Under the pieces are notes generated by a model. The model was not told the origin of the DNA. It did not search any database and saw only the letters and a program-made list of their open reading frames with translations. Below, piece by piece: positions 36,097 through 45,611 of a stretch of DNA of 64,000 bases; the stretch's first letter is position 1, and each line of letters starts with the position of its first letter. Made by a program: the position numbers and the translations under genes. The DNA comes from Corynebacterium silvaticum. GTDB taxonomy: Bacteria > Actinomycetota > Actinomycetes > Mycobacteriales > Mycobacteriaceae. The stretch spans positions 806,001 to 870,000 of the forward strand of contig NZ_SDQO02000001.1 of NCBI RefSeq assembly GCF_004382825.2. The letters are read 5' to 3'.

Positions 36097-37527
36097 GTGG
36101 CAAAGCACTCCAATGGCAAAAACAATTACTCGGTGTCCAAGGGCCTTATTGGGCTTGTCGTTGCGATCATCGTCCTTGTCTCTGGTGTTCTGTGGTGGCT
36201 TAACACCAAGAATTCTTCTACTTCTGCAGCAAAAGACTGTATTCAAGGCGAACTAGTCCTTCCGGTTGCTTCCAGCGACAAAGGTGCTGCGCAAAAAGTT
36301 ATCGACGCCTACAACGAAGCCGGCCGTACTGTCCGTGATCACTGTGTCGTCGCAAAGCTTAGCGACGACATCGCGACGGCCGGTGTCTATCTCAGCAGCG
36401 AATCGGACAACACAATAAATCAAGAGTTGAAAAAAGCCTCACGCTCCCCGGCCACTCTTGAATGGCCTACAGTTGCCACGGACAAGGTGGGAGTAGCGAG
36501 TAAAACTGGGCTAGCTTCATTTGATTCAGTGACCAACGTTGCTTATCCGATGAGCTCGGATGCAGTGGCGAGCGCGCTTGTTGCAGCAAAACTCCATGCA
36601 AATAACGTTGAAGCCACAAAAAACGCGCTGGGTGGTTCCCTACATCTGACCATAGAAGAAGCCACACAACAGCAATCAGAGACGATCGCCATCGCGGAAT
36701 CTCATCTTCCTTCTGATTATTCCTTTGTCCCCGCAGATGGTCTGACCAAACCGCTACGCTCTGTCGCATTGAATGCTACGGATAAAGTACAGGAAGACAC
36801 TATCCGGGCAGGCGCAGATTTTGGTGCTGCAATAGCCGATAATGCTGCAGGTGCAAAACCAACAGACAAGGCTTCCCCGGAATCTGTAACTGCAGCAGAG
36901 GTACTCGCTACGCTACAGACCCAGGCGCCAGAAGGCGGCGATAAATCAGAATCCGCACCTCCTGCACAGCCAACCGACACCTTATTTTTATTGGACACCT
37001 CGGTGAACATGGCTAAACCAGCTTCGGATGGCGATTCTTGGCAGTCCCATTCTGCGCAGGCAATTATTCAGGCTTCAATGAAGCTAGAAAACCTAGGGAA
37101 AAGCCTGGCACTGTGGAATTACTCCTCACCTCTTAGCCACGGCGCAACCCATGGTTGGCGTGACAATATCGGCTTTGGCACTGCTCAACCGGCAGAAACC
37201 ATTTCCCGAGTTATTCAGGAGTTTGGCTTAGGCGGGCACCCGCTTACTCATGAGGCAACCGTGGCTGCATTGTCCGTCGCCGATGCACGTATCCGAGAAG
37301 GTCATGCTGTCAACCTTGTCATTGTCACCAGCGGTACGGACGATCCTGCTGTTTCACTTGCTACTATCCCTAAGAACGATCAGCTGCGCATCAATGTGGT
37401 GCATGTCGGAACCGCTCCAGTAGATCAGGAGCTCGCACAAGCTGCGCAAGCAAGCGATGGATCTGCACAAACTGTAGAGGACCCGCTACAGCTCAAAGCA
37501 GCGATCGATAAAGCAGCGCAGCTCTAA
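36097..37527 (+). CDS. Membrane-anchored VWA-like protein
   Basis: A 476-residue protein with one N-terminal membrane helix (about residues 15-35, GLIGLVVAIIVLVSGVLWW) and a large outside part. The middle (about 45-250) resembles an extracellular substrate-binding fold. The C-terminal about 180 residues look like a von Willebrand A domain: TLFLLDTSVNMAKP occupies the place of the MIDAS loop, although the usual DxSGS is only partly kept (DTSVN). The ribosome-binding site AGGTGGAGG fits GTG 36097 better than the in-frame GTG 36085. A similar protein follows these genes in other corynebacteria, to my recollection; its function is unknown. Confidence 0.75.
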   Translation: MAKHSNGKNNYSVSKGLIGLVVAIIVLVSGVLWWLNTKNSSTSAAKDCIQGELVLPVASSDKGAAQKVIDAYNEAGRTVRDHCVVAKLSDDIATAGVYLSSESDNTINQELKKASRSPATLEWPTVATDKVGVASKTGLASFDSVTNVAYPMSSDAVASALVAAKLHANNVEATKNALGGSLHLTIEEATQQQSETIAIAESHLPSDYSFVPADGLTKPLRSVALNATDKVQEDTIRAGADFGAAIADNAAGAKPTDKASPESVTAAEVLATLQTQAPEGGDKSESAPPAQPTDTLFLLDTSVNMAKPASDGDSWQSHSAQAIIQASMKLENLGKSLALWNYSSPLSHGATHGWRDNIGFGTAQPAETISRVIQEFGLGGHPLTHEATVAALSVADARIREGHAVNLVIVTSGTDDPAVSLATIPKNDQLRINVVHVGTAPVDQELAQAAQASDGSAQTVEDPLQLKAAIDKAAQL

Positions 37528-37617
37528 AAGCTTCTGTCACCGGGCCACCTTCATTCGTGTGATCCGGTTAATATCACAGGGTTAATTATCACAAGATGTT
37601 GCCCAAGCTCCATATAA

Positions 37618-37664
37618 AAAAGGTGTTCCCCCAACGGATCTGGCCCGTTGGGGGAACACCTTTT
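37618..37664. terminator. Bidirectional terminator between the VWA-like gene and the MerR gene
   Basis: A perfect 20-bp inverted repeat (37618-37637 with 37645-37664) with a seven-base loop. It is flanked by A and T runs, so it works for both convergent genes. Confidence 0.88.
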
Positions 37665-37677
37665 ACATCATTGTGTT

Positions 37678-38295
37678 TTAGGAGGTCTTCCTCCTGCGAC
37701 GGGCAGCAAGCTCATCAACGCCTACGACGTTGTCATCCATAAGGTCACTGATTTTCTCCGAAGGGAAAGCCGAAATCGTTCCGGTTAGCTCGCGAACGAT
37801 TCCGGGAACGGCGATACCAAAGACACCCTGTCCTCCGCCCAGAAGGTCAATGACTTCTTCATTGGAGCGACACTCGTACACTGTAGTGCCATCAGAAACC
37901 AAAGTAATCTCTGCTAGGTCATCGACACCACGGTTACGAAGCTTATCTACAGCAAGACGGATATTCTGCAGGGAAATACCGGTATCGAGCAGTCGCTTCA
38001 CAATTTTTAGAACCAAAATGTCTTTAAACGAATAAAGACGCTGCGAGCCAGAGCCACGTGCTGTACGGATGGTAGGTTCTACGAGCTTGGTGCGTGCCCA
38101 ATAATCGAGCTGACGGTATGTGATACCAGAAACCTGACAAGCGATAGGAACCCGGTAGCCGACTTCCTCGTCTGGCCCCATATCAAAAAGGGCTTCCTGT
38201 ACCGGGGTACTATTTCTTGCGGTCTCTTCAGTCACGGTCATTCTCCCTGCGATTTCTGGCTTTCGCGTTGAGCCTTGCTTTCTATTCTTAGCCAA
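37678..38295 (-). CDS. MerR-family regulator (Rv1830-like)
   Basis: A 205-residue MerR-type DNA-binding protein. After an acidic N-terminal stretch the winged helix (about 47-115) begins YRVPIACQVSGITYRQLDYW and continues RLYSFKDILVLKIVKRLLDTG. A C-terminal effector-like region follows. Its place downstream of the DUF151 nuclease and ftsR matches the M. tuberculosis order Rv1827-Rv1828-Rv1829-Rv1830. The C-terminus lacks the cysteines of metal-sensing MerR proteins. Target genes are not evident here. Confidence 0.87.
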   Translation of the reverse strand: MAKNRKQGSTRKPEIAGRMTVTEETARNSTPVQEALFDMGPDEEVGYRVPIACQVSGITYRQLDYWARTKLVEPTIRTARGSGSQRLYSFKDILVLKIVKRLLDTGISLQNIRLAVDKLRNRGVDDLAEITLVSDGTTVYECRSNEEVIDLLGGGQGVFGIAVPGIVRELTGTISAFPSEKISDLMDDNVVGVDELAARRRRKTS

Positions 38296-38364
38296 GGGTA
38301 GAACAACGTCAAGAAGAAAACTCGCGACACGCCCAAAAGTTAAACCTCAAGTTGAAGTTTAGAC

Positions 38365-38988
38365 TTATTTCCCCTTGTCGCTATCCGGGGAACCAGGGGA
38401 ATCATCAGTATAGCCTTCCAAGGTATCGGGTGGCGATTCGATAAAGAGCTCATCCTCTGCCATTCCAAGATCGGCCATGAGTCGCAAGAAGTCAGCGTCT
38501 GCTTCAGAGTTTCCTGACGCAGAAAGCGAGGGAACTTCCCCATCACTTTCTACCGTGATGCCTAGATATGCTTCAAGATCTGTCTCATTAAGAAAGACGC
38601 TTACCTGATTAAGCATGGCTTCTTCCGCCATCACAGGAACCCCCAGCATACGGGCAACTGTGATCCCGTCAGAAGGGCGACAATCAATCTCTTCCCCGTC
38701 AGATAATACGAGAGAGCAAAGAAATACACCTTCGTGGCAACTCGCAATCCTTAGCTCTACAACTGGACTACCAATCCGGGACAGTGCATGAATGAGCACG
38801 TCGTGAGTCAGTGGACGGCGAGAACCGAACTGTTCATCTTCATCCCTTGCAGCAATGGCAAAGGCTTCAGTTTCTTCGATCCATATAGGAAGGATCCGGT
38901 TACGCTCAGGCCAGCGCAGGATAATGCACGGGTCGTTATCCGGGGATAAAACATGAACGGAGTGATACTCCATCTCGCAAAAAGACAT
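38365..38988 (-). CDS. Bifunctional nuclease-domain (DUF151) protein
   Basis: A 207-residue protein. The N-terminal about 135 residues form a DUF151/bifunctional nuclease domain: ILRWPERNRILPIWIEETEA, RPLTHDVLIHALSRIG, then LSDGEEIDCRPSDGITVARM. The C-terminal 70 residues are acidic and low in complexity (Ser/Glu/Asp). It is the counterpart of M. tuberculosis Rv1829 and sits between the two MerR genes as in that species. The acidic tail is longer than the core domain needs and may mediate protein contacts. Nuclease activity in actinobacteria is inferred from the domain only. Confidence 0.87.
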   Translation of the reverse strand: MSFCEMEYHSVHVLSPDNDPCIILRWPERNRILPIWIEETEAFAIAARDEDEQFGSRRPLTHDVLIHALSRIGSPVVELRIASCHEGVFLCSLVLSDGEEIDCRPSDGITVARMLGVPVMAEEAMLNQVSVFLNETDLEAYLGITVESDGEVPSLSASGNSEADADFLRLMADLGMAEDELFIESPPDTLEGYTDDSPGSPDSDKGK

Positions 38989-39005
38989 TGTGTTAAAAAC
39001 CGTCG

Positions 39006-39761
39006 CTACTGACCAAGCTCGTTGCGGACCATCGTTTTTACCAGCGTCGCATTGAGGGAAACGACAAGCGCACTCATCTGCTGCGACATCTCCTCTGCAC
39101 GCTGCTTAGCACCATCACTCTTAGAACGAGCGGTGGGAGTAGCTGCACGAGTAATAAAGTCTGCTTGACGGCTCGCAGTATTTTTCAAAGACTTTAGGTG
39201 TCGCACATCAAACCCAAACTCTTTTAGTTGGGAGGCAATAGCCACTATCTGCACATCATCTGCAGTAAAAAAGCCGGAGTTATCAGGGCGAATAATCCCC
39301 GCCGAGCTTAGTTCTTGTAACAAAGATAATTCTGCACCACTGCGCTCAACAACATCGTGATCGCTCAGGCGAGTTGCCACCGGAGCCCGAAAATTCTCCG
39401 GGCTGACGATCGGCTTTGCATCTCCGCCACGGCTTATCGGAGTCACGGCACCGGAATCCATAGCTTCCAGCTGCTCGCGAATTACTTTCAGTGGAAGATA
39501 ATTGTCACGCTGGGTGACCAAGATATACCGAAGACGCTCTACATCATCATGGGTAAAGCGTCGGTATCCCGAGGCCGTCCTTTTTGGTGCGATAAGCCCC
39601 TCTGCTTCCAAAAACCGGATTTTGGAAACAGTCACATCGGGAAATTCTGCTGTCAGTTTATCCAGGACCACTCCAATAGACATGGTCTTGTTACCAGTTC
39701 GGGGGCGATGTTGCCCTGGAACGACGGGTTGGGAACCAGAGCTCTGAGGAAGTGCACTCAT
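39006..39761 (-). CDS. ftsR: MerR-family regulator FtsR
   Basis: A 251-residue MerR-type regulator, the counterpart of M. tuberculosis Rv1828 and C. glutamicum FtsR, which activates ftsZ. The winged helix (about 25-95) reads MSIGVVLDKLTAEFPDVTVS, then KIRFLEAEGLIAPKRTASGY and RRFTHDDVERLRYILVTQRD. A second, C-terminal DNA-binding-like region follows (LLQELSSAGIIRPDNSGFFT). It lies directly downstream of odhI and upstream of the DUF151 gene. ftsZ itself is not in the window. Confidence 0.9.
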   Translation of the reverse strand: MSALPQSSGSQPVVPGQHRPRTGNKTMSIGVVLDKLTAEFPDVTVSKIRFLEAEGLIAPKRTASGYRRFTHDDVERLRYILVTQRDNYLPLKVIREQLEAMDSGAVTPISRGGDAKPIVSPENFRAPVATRLSDHDVVERSGAELSLLQELSSAGIIRPDNSGFFTADDVQIVAIASQLKEFGFDVRHLKSLKNTASRQADFITRAATPTARSKSDGAKQRAEEMSQQMSALVVSLNATLVKTMVRNELGQ

Positions 39762-39875
39762 CTATGCTTCGTTTCTCGGTGTGGTGGGTGTACTAACGGA
39801 AAGCAACAATTTTTAAACAGATTACTTTAGGAGCATAAACGCTCACAAGCAGTGGTAAGAACGGTTGCGGAGTTT

Positions 39876-40307
39876 TTAGCTCTTGGAGCCCTCGATGAAG
39901 ACGAGACGGAACTTGCCGATCTGAACTTCATCTCCGGAAGACAAAACTTCTGAATTCCTAGGCTCGCGGTTGACGTAAGTTCCGTTAAGGCTTCCCACGT
40001 CAACAACCTCAAAGGAACCATCCTGCAAACGGAATTCAGCGTGTCGGCGCGACACGGTGACATCATCAAGGAAAATATCGCTCTCCGGGTGGCGTCCTGC
40101 CGTTATAGTTTCGCGATCCAAAAGGAACCGAGCGCCAGCATTTGGGCCGCGCTTAACAACAAGCATCCCTGAACCGGAAGGCGGGGTGACATCGCTACCA
40201 GTGGCCGGCGTCGCGTTCGCACCGGACTCCATTTCCTTGAGCAGATCTGCACGGAAAACCGACGTGGTCTCTACTTGCACGTCAGAAGCAGCGCTGTTGT
40301 CACTCAT
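39876..40307 (-). CDS. odhI: FHA-domain inhibitor of 2-oxoglutarate dehydrogenase (OdhI/GarA)
   Basis: OdhI in its unphosphorylated form binds and inhibits the E1o (OdhA) subunit of 2-oxoglutarate dehydrogenase. Phosphorylation by PknG relieves this and directs carbon to the TCA cycle rather than glutamate. The 143-residue protein has the N-terminal phosphorylation motif VETTSVFRADLL (Thr-Thr at about 13-14). The FHA domain runs from about residue 48 to 135, with the phosphothreonine-binding residues in AGRHPESDIFLDDVTVSRRH and DVGSLNGTYVN. The gene heads the odhI-ftsR-DUF151-MerR cluster. Confidence 0.95.
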   Translation of the reverse strand: MSDNSAASDVQVETTSVFRADLLKEMESGANATPATGSDVTPPSGSGMLVVKRGPNAGARFLLDRETITAGRHPESDIFLDDVTVSRRHAEFRLQDGSFEVVDVGSLNGTYVNREPRNSEVLSSGDEVQIGKFRLVFIEGSKS

Positions 40308-40482
40308 TATTCAACCTCCGAGTCAAACGAGCTTCGAATAAAATTCGAACTTTCAGTCAATGGTTTACATCATAGCCCTAGAGAACTACTGATGAAGAAG
40401 TACTACTGGTAACAAAGAGATAACACCAGTGACTTCTTAGGCATTCTTAAGTCGTGGAGCAATTCCACCAAACGCTACTAAT

Positions 40483-42780
40483 CTACCGGAAAATACTACC
40501 GATTCCCCGCAGTACAGAATTTCCGTTACCGGACAAGGGGTTATCGCTGACCATATAGGTCCACGTAGCTGAGGGACGAGCCAGGCCATGTGCTTCCAAA
40601 TGCACACCGTCTGCATCAATAGTGACGCTTGCAAATGTTTTCACGGCTTCATCAACCGCCCTCTGAGCTAATTGCTTGAATTCCCGCACAGCGATCCTGT
40701 GATATTCGTCGATAGGAGTTTCCCTCGCAATTGCCCGCAGGTGAATCGATTCCCGTACGTCATCCATGATTGCCAGATGGTCGCTCCAGCACCGATCAAG
40801 GTGGTAGAGCATGATGTCTCTGGCGGCTTGATGCAGTACATCAGAACTAATTTTTTCTTGCACTAATGATTCAGCTCGCTCAGGGTTTGCCTGGGCAAGC
40901 TCTTCCCATGCTTTATTTGTGTCCAACAGGTCGTTTCGCCGCTCGTCAATGATCACGCGTTGATCCGCAAGCAGCTTGTTGTACTTCCACGTCTGAGAGT
41001 GAATCTCTAATAGTTGACTTTCAGTCACTCTCTGACAATGTGCAATAAAATCGTTGATGCGTTTGGAATCGATCCGCCCATCGGCCTCAGGGCGAGCTTT
41101 CACCTCTTCCCCAGCACCGCCGACTGCGACGACGTCATCTTCCAGCGAGACAAAGAATAAGGACAGCCCCGGATCGCCTTGTCGGCCCGCACGCCCCCGC
41201 AGTTGGTCATCAAGGCGCGAGGTCCTGTGACGTCCCGTTCCGATCACAGCTAAACCACCCGTATTGGCAACTTCAGCGCGATCCGACTCCTGCGCCCCAC
41301 CGAGTTTGATGTCAGTGCCTCGCCCGGCCATTTGTGTTGAGACTGTGACCCGCCCAAAGTCGCCGGCTTCTGCGATAATACGGGCCTCTTCAGCATCGTT
41401 TTTAGCGTTGAGAACGCTTACCTCAATGTCAAGGTCTCGCAGCGCTCTTGCCAGTCTCTCAGATTCTGAGACATCTTGAGTTCCTACCAGCACCGGTTGC
41501 CCCGTCGCATGAATCGCAGAGATTTCCCGAACAAGGGCATCAAATTTTTCTTCAATCGTGGCGTACACACGATCAGCCTCGTCAAAACGCTGCGACGGAA
41601 CATTCGACTCTATTACAGACACTCTGAGGTCATAGAATTGCCGCAGCTGATCTGTTGCAGCAACCGCCGTACCCGTCATGCCGCAAACCAACGGATACCG
41701 CCCCATCAGCGCCTGCAAGGTCATTGTGTCCAGGATCCGCCCCCCTTCAGTGACCGCCAATCCTTCTTTTGCCTCTACCGCCGCCTGCACGCCGTCGGGC
41801 CAACGCTGCAATTCCGCTATACGCCCCTTGGAAGCGTCGATCAAAGCAACTTTTCCGTCCCTGACAATGTAGTGAACGTCTCTAATCAGCAGTGCTTTAG
41901 CGTGCAGCGCAAGATTAACTTGTACCAGTGTTGTGCCCACGTGTTGATCGTCGTAAAGGCTATTAATTCCCAGTGCTTGTTCGACAAGAGCCGCGCCGTC
42001 TTCAGTGAGGAAAGCGTTGCGACGATCGTCGTCAAGCGTGTAGTGCTCACCTTCTTTAAGACGACGTACGACCTCGGTCACCCTCCCCCCAGGCGCAGCT
42101 CCGGGCTCATTTCCGGCCAAAACGAGCGGAACGAGGGCCTCGTCGACCAAAACAGAATCGGCCTCATCGACAATTGCCACGTCCGCCCCATGCTGAACCG
42201 CATCTTTACGGTGTGTAATGAGCTGGTCCCGTAAAACGTCAAAACCGATCTCATTAACGGGGCCATAAACGATATCGCAGCTATAAGCTTGACGACGCTC
42301 CTCCGCAGTCTTCGATTCCGTAATCGAGGACACGGTCACACCAAAAAAGCTAACCAGCGGGGCCATCCACTGCGCGTCTCTCTCTGCAAGATAATCATTA
42401 ACAGTGATCACATGAACTGACTTGCCCATGAGCGCATACCCGGTAGCAGCCATCGCGCCGACCAGGGTTTTTCCTTCACCGGTAGCCATCTGGATCACGT
42501 CTCCGTCTAATAGCCGGAGAACAGCCTGCAGTTGAACCGGGAAAGGTGTGAGGCCCAGTGTCCGAGAAGACGCCAGGCTCAGCACTGCCAAAAACTCGGC
42601 CTGATTCTTTATCTGACCAGATTCGGCTAGCTGTACAGCCGTCTCTCGCAACTGCGCGTCATCCAAAGACTCAAAAGCAGTTATCCGCGACTGCGCTTGC
42701 TCGACGATACCCAGGCTTTTAGCTTGGCTTCGGCTAGCTTTTCCACCCATTGCTTTCCAAAACCAGTCAAAGCCCGCCAC
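40483..42780 (-). CDS. secA2: Accessory Sec system translocase ATPase SecA2
   Basis: SecA2 is the second, shorter SecA of actinobacteria. It exports a limited set of proteins, often without classical signals. The 765-residue product has the two DEAD-motor folds and the preprotein-binding region: FPVQLQAVLRLLDGDVIQMA, then TGEGKTLVG (Walker A) and VAIVDEADSVLVDEA (Walker B). The second motor has TVSTQMAGRGTDIKLGG and QLRGRAGRQGDPG. It lacks the long C-terminal linker and zinc motif of SecA1, as expected. GTG 42780 (VAGFDWFWKAMGGK) is chosen because AAGGAGAAGGG lies about nine bases upstream; the frame is open to 42810. Confidence 0.95.
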   Translation of the reverse strand: MAGFDWFWKAMGGKASRSQAKSLGIVEQAQSRITAFESLDDAQLRETAVQLAESGQIKNQAEFLAVLSLASSRTLGLTPFPVQLQAVLRLLDGDVIQMATGEGKTLVGAMAATGYALMGKSVHVITVNDYLAERDAQWMAPLVSFFGVTVSSITESKTAEERRQAYSCDIVYGPVNEIGFDVLRDQLITHRKDAVQHGADVAIVDEADSVLVDEALVPLVLAGNEPGAAPGGRVTEVVRRLKEGEHYTLDDDRRNAFLTEDGAALVEQALGINSLYDDQHVGTTLVQVNLALHAKALLIRDVHYIVRDGKVALIDASKGRIAELQRWPDGVQAAVEAKEGLAVTEGGRILDTMTLQALMGRYPLVCGMTGTAVAATDQLRQFYDLRVSVIESNVPSQRFDEADRVYATIEEKFDALVREISAIHATGQPVLVGTQDVSESERLARALRDLDIEVSVLNAKNDAEEARIIAEAGDFGRVTVSTQMAGRGTDIKLGGAQESDRAEVANTGGLAVIGTGRHRTSRLDDQLRGRAGRQGDPGLSLFFVSLEDDVVAVGGAGEEVKARPEADGRIDSKRINDFIAHCQRVTESQLLEIHSQTWKYNKLLADQRVIIDERRNDLLDTNKAWEELAQANPERAESLVQEKISSDVLHQAARDIMLYHLDRCWSDHLAIMDDVRESIHLRAIARETPIDEYHRIAVREFKQLAQRAVDEAVKTFASVTIDADGVHLEAHGLARPSATWTYMVSDNPLSGNGNSVLRGIGSIFR

Positions 42781-43290
42781 GGTAGATGTCCCTTCTCCTT
42801 GCACACGCAATGCTTTTCACAGTGCCTTTACAGCAGTATTTTCCTTGTTTAGTTCTACCCCATCGCAGCACAGTCAGAGCATAAAAGGACCGTCAAACAT
42901 CCTCATCAATCATCAATGTCATGATCTAGCCGGTACAGAAGTAAAACAAAATCAATCGGAAATTTAATAAAACTTAGTATACAGTCATACTAATTAAAGA
43001 AACCTAGACCCTCCCCTTGCCCCTTCCCACGCTTTGGGTGAGCATTAACCAAAAATTAGTCTCACGTGACGCACGCAGCACAAGGTACCCCATTTTGAAT
43101 TAGGAGACAGATACACAAACCGTCGCCATCTTTCAGAACTTTTCCAGATATGCTGATGAACATCGTCCCTTACCCTCAGGGATGCTTTCTCATGCCTTCA
43201 TAGGATATGTGGCCTTGTACATCCCAACTTCAAGGCCAGAGAGCCCCAAAGGGATGCCACTATAAAGTCATATCCGGCGAGGAGTATGGA
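42781..43290. other. Long intergenic region upstream of secA2
   Basis: About 0.5 kb between the divergent secA2 and hydrolase genes. The stretch 42940-43010 is AT-rich and contains an inverted repeat TTAGTAT...ATACTAA (42974-42993, 7-bp arms, 6-base spacer), a possible operator or promoter element for either gene. From 43010 to 43290 I see nothing else I can name; a few short open frames lack ribosome-binding sites. Confidence 0.45.
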
Positions 43291-44477
43291 ATGCATTCTG
43301 TAAGCGTGAAGGTACCTTCCAGCAAGGGATACCAGATGACTGGGACCATCGATTTCCAGACGCACCACCTACGGCCTTCGCGCTTTTTGCACACTGCTTT
43401 ACCGGTTCCCGATTCACTCCAGCAGCCGCACGAGTATCTAAAACTTTGGCGGATCTTGGTATCGCTTGCCTTCGTTTCGATTTCCCCGGACTTGGTCAAT
43501 CGGAAGGAAACTTTGCAGACACCTGTTTCAGTGAAAATGTGGAAGACATCCGCGCTGCAGCACAGTGGCTAACGGACAATTACACCGCCCCACAACTGCT
43601 CATAGGGCACTCACTCGGAGGAGCCGCCTCCCTAAAAGCAGCAACCGACATGCCAAGCATCAAAGCGGTTGCGACAATCGGCGCACCTTTTGACCCTGCC
43701 CACGCAGTCCTGCACTTTGCCGACAGGATTAGCGAAGTCGACGAGACCGGGGCCGTCACACTGTTGCTCGGCGGACGTGACATCACCATCTCACGAGACT
43801 TCCTCGAAGATCTTGCAGAAACCAACCCCGAGGCCTACCTCCCTCGACTGCGCAAGCCTTTGCTGATCCTGCACTCCCCCACTGACACAACAGTCGGAGT
43901 GGACAATGCACAGCTCATTTTCCGCACAACCCGCTATCCAAAGTCTCTTGTTGCACTCCATAAAGTAGATCACCTGGTCACAAAACAAGGGGCCGCACAG
44001 CACGCTGCACGCATTATCCATACATGGGCTGAACAGCACCTCACCGTTGAAAGCAGCTCCGAGAATTCCGACACAGTCTCCGAAACTACAGCTATTGCCC
44101 GCTCCATTCCTGCTGGTAGATTCACAGATCGTGTGCAAACCGGCATCCATAGCTTCACCACTGACAGGGAAAAGGCACAAGGCGGAAAGAATCTCGGCTA
44201 CTCACCAACAGGGCTCATTGTCTCTGCTCTAGCATCGGCATCCTCGCAAGCGATAAGGGTTGCCGCTAAAGAAAAGCGCATCTCTTCCTTGAAAAACGTC
44301 AACGTTACCGTGGAAAAAACACCTACCACTGACGGCAGCGTTCAGCTGCGCCGGGAGATCGATCTCGTGGGAGAACTGTCACAGGAAGAGCGGAACATAT
44401 TGCTCGCCGCAGTTAAAAATAACGAAATTGAAGCATTGCTCAGCGAAAATATCGCTATCGACGATCTCACCCGCTAG
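43291..44477 (+). pseudogene. Alpha/beta hydrolase-OsmC fusion protein, one-base frameshift near the N-terminus
   Basis: The reconstructed about 395-residue protein joins an alpha/beta hydrolase (about 1-260) to an OsmC-like domain (about 275-395). The start is ATG 43291 (MHSVSVKVPSSKGYQMTGTI). The frame is lost at a T run, 43353-43355: one extra T gives DFPDAPPTAFALFAHCFTGS and leads into the long intact frame. Hydrolase motifs are ACLRFDFPGLGQSEGNF and the nucleophile elbow LLIGHSLGGAASL, with a later LLILHSPTDTTVG and KVDHLVTK. The OsmC part has NLGYSPTGLIVSALASASS but lacks the usual paired cysteines of a peroxidase. Everything beyond the shift is intact, so a sequence error is possible. 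Confidence 0.85.
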
Positions 44478-44491
44478 TACAGGCAATCCCC

Positions 44492-44881
44492 ATGTCTCAC
44501 CAGACCATAACTTGCCCATGCATGACGTCGTTGCCTTTGAACGAATGCTGCCAGCCTTTCCTTAGCTTCTCCAAGACTGCTCCCACCGCGACCGCCCTTA
44601 TGAGGTCGCGGTTTACCGCTTTTGCGCTAGAGAACCCACAGTATCTCGTCGCAACGTCGCACCCCTCAACTCGACCTGCGGGCCTAGAACTTGATCCCGA
44701 CCCCATATGGACACGACTCATCATTCACGACTCCATACGGGGCGGTTTACTGGACACTGAAGGAATCGTAGAATTTACCGCATTTTATGAATTTGAAGGA
44801 TCACGAGGAAAACACCACGAGCACTCCCGGTTAACCCGTGTCGACGGCCTCTGGACCTACGTCGACGGAATAGTCACCTAA
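44492..44881 (+). CDS. YchJ-like (UPF0225) protein
   Basis: A 129-residue protein of the YchJ/UPF0225 family, with an N-terminal SEC-C-like cysteine region (CPCMTSLPLNECCQPF) and an NTF2-like fold after it. The segment ALMRSRFTAFALENPQYLVATSHPS is highly typical. The cysteines may bind zinc. It starts 15 bases after the hydrolase-OsmC gene and is probably cotranscribed. Cellular role unknown. Confidence 0.88.
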   Translation: MSHQTITCPCMTSLPLNECCQPFLSFSKTAPTATALMRSRFTAFALENPQYLVATSHPSTRPAGLELDPDPIWTRLIIHDSIRGGLLDTEGIVEFTAFYEFEGSRGKHHEHSRLTRVDGLWTYVDGIVT

Positions 44882-44956
44882 TTTCCTACCTTTACCTGCG
44901 AATTCGCATTCTACAATCACAATGATGTAACCTATAGCAGTTGTCAAAAACAACAT

Positions 44957-45031
<75 letters not shown>

Positions 45032-45611
45032 AAAGTATAAGTTCAGAGCATTTATAACAGCTTTGGACTGGTTTTATTTTCATAGCACCTGCTCAGAACA
45101 TGTATCCTTTATGGCACGCCCGAAACAGTGGTTGAGGGTCTAAACCTCGAAATTACAATCCTTGGTAGCGGTCTGATTGGGATTGCACCTTGCACGGGTT
45201 GCACTGCCCGTTGATTCCGGTAGCTCCTCTGACAGAGGTGGTGAAGTTGTCCAGGGCCAAGACCTCGAAACAGGTTGGGCATCATCTCAGCCCTCGGCGA
45301 ATAATCGCTGTCGCTCTTGCCGGAAGGCTGAAAAGCACGAGTTCACATTTTTGGGCAGTACAGAGCGCCTCTGGTGGTCTTCTGCAGCCGTGACCTACCC
45401 CGAGCCCCTCTCGGACCATCCGAAACTTCGCGGGAAAAACGATGCCTCAGTAGCCGTTTTAAGCTCTTTAGTTCCTCGGATGCTGAAAACCAACCTTCAA
45501 GGCCTTACCAAAAGCTCTGAAAATCAATTTAAGCGAAATGACCTTTCTAAACCCGCTGTTCAGATGCTAGCAAAATCGACTTAAAACAGGTAGTGCAGCT
45601 CGGAATCCGCT
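45032..45611. other. Left end of the island, no recognisable gene
   Basis: About 580 bases inside the left repeat. Open frames exist (for example 45177-45584 on the plus strand), but their translations show no family features, no hydrophobic pattern and no ribosome-binding site. This is where an integrase would usually sit, next to the tRNA. I could not find tyrosine-recombinase motifs in any frame. Confidence 0.45.

Noticed and set aside
41476..42234. Long plus-strand open frame (252 codons) opposite secA2
   Set aside because: It lies entirely antisense to an unmistakable SecA2 motor region, its translation is rich in Arg/Cys/His without domain features, and it has no ribosome-binding site.
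45177..45584. Plus-strand frame of 135 codons at the left end of the island
   Set aside because: No start signal, no hydrophobic or motif pattern and no resemblance to an integrase; treated as non-coding.
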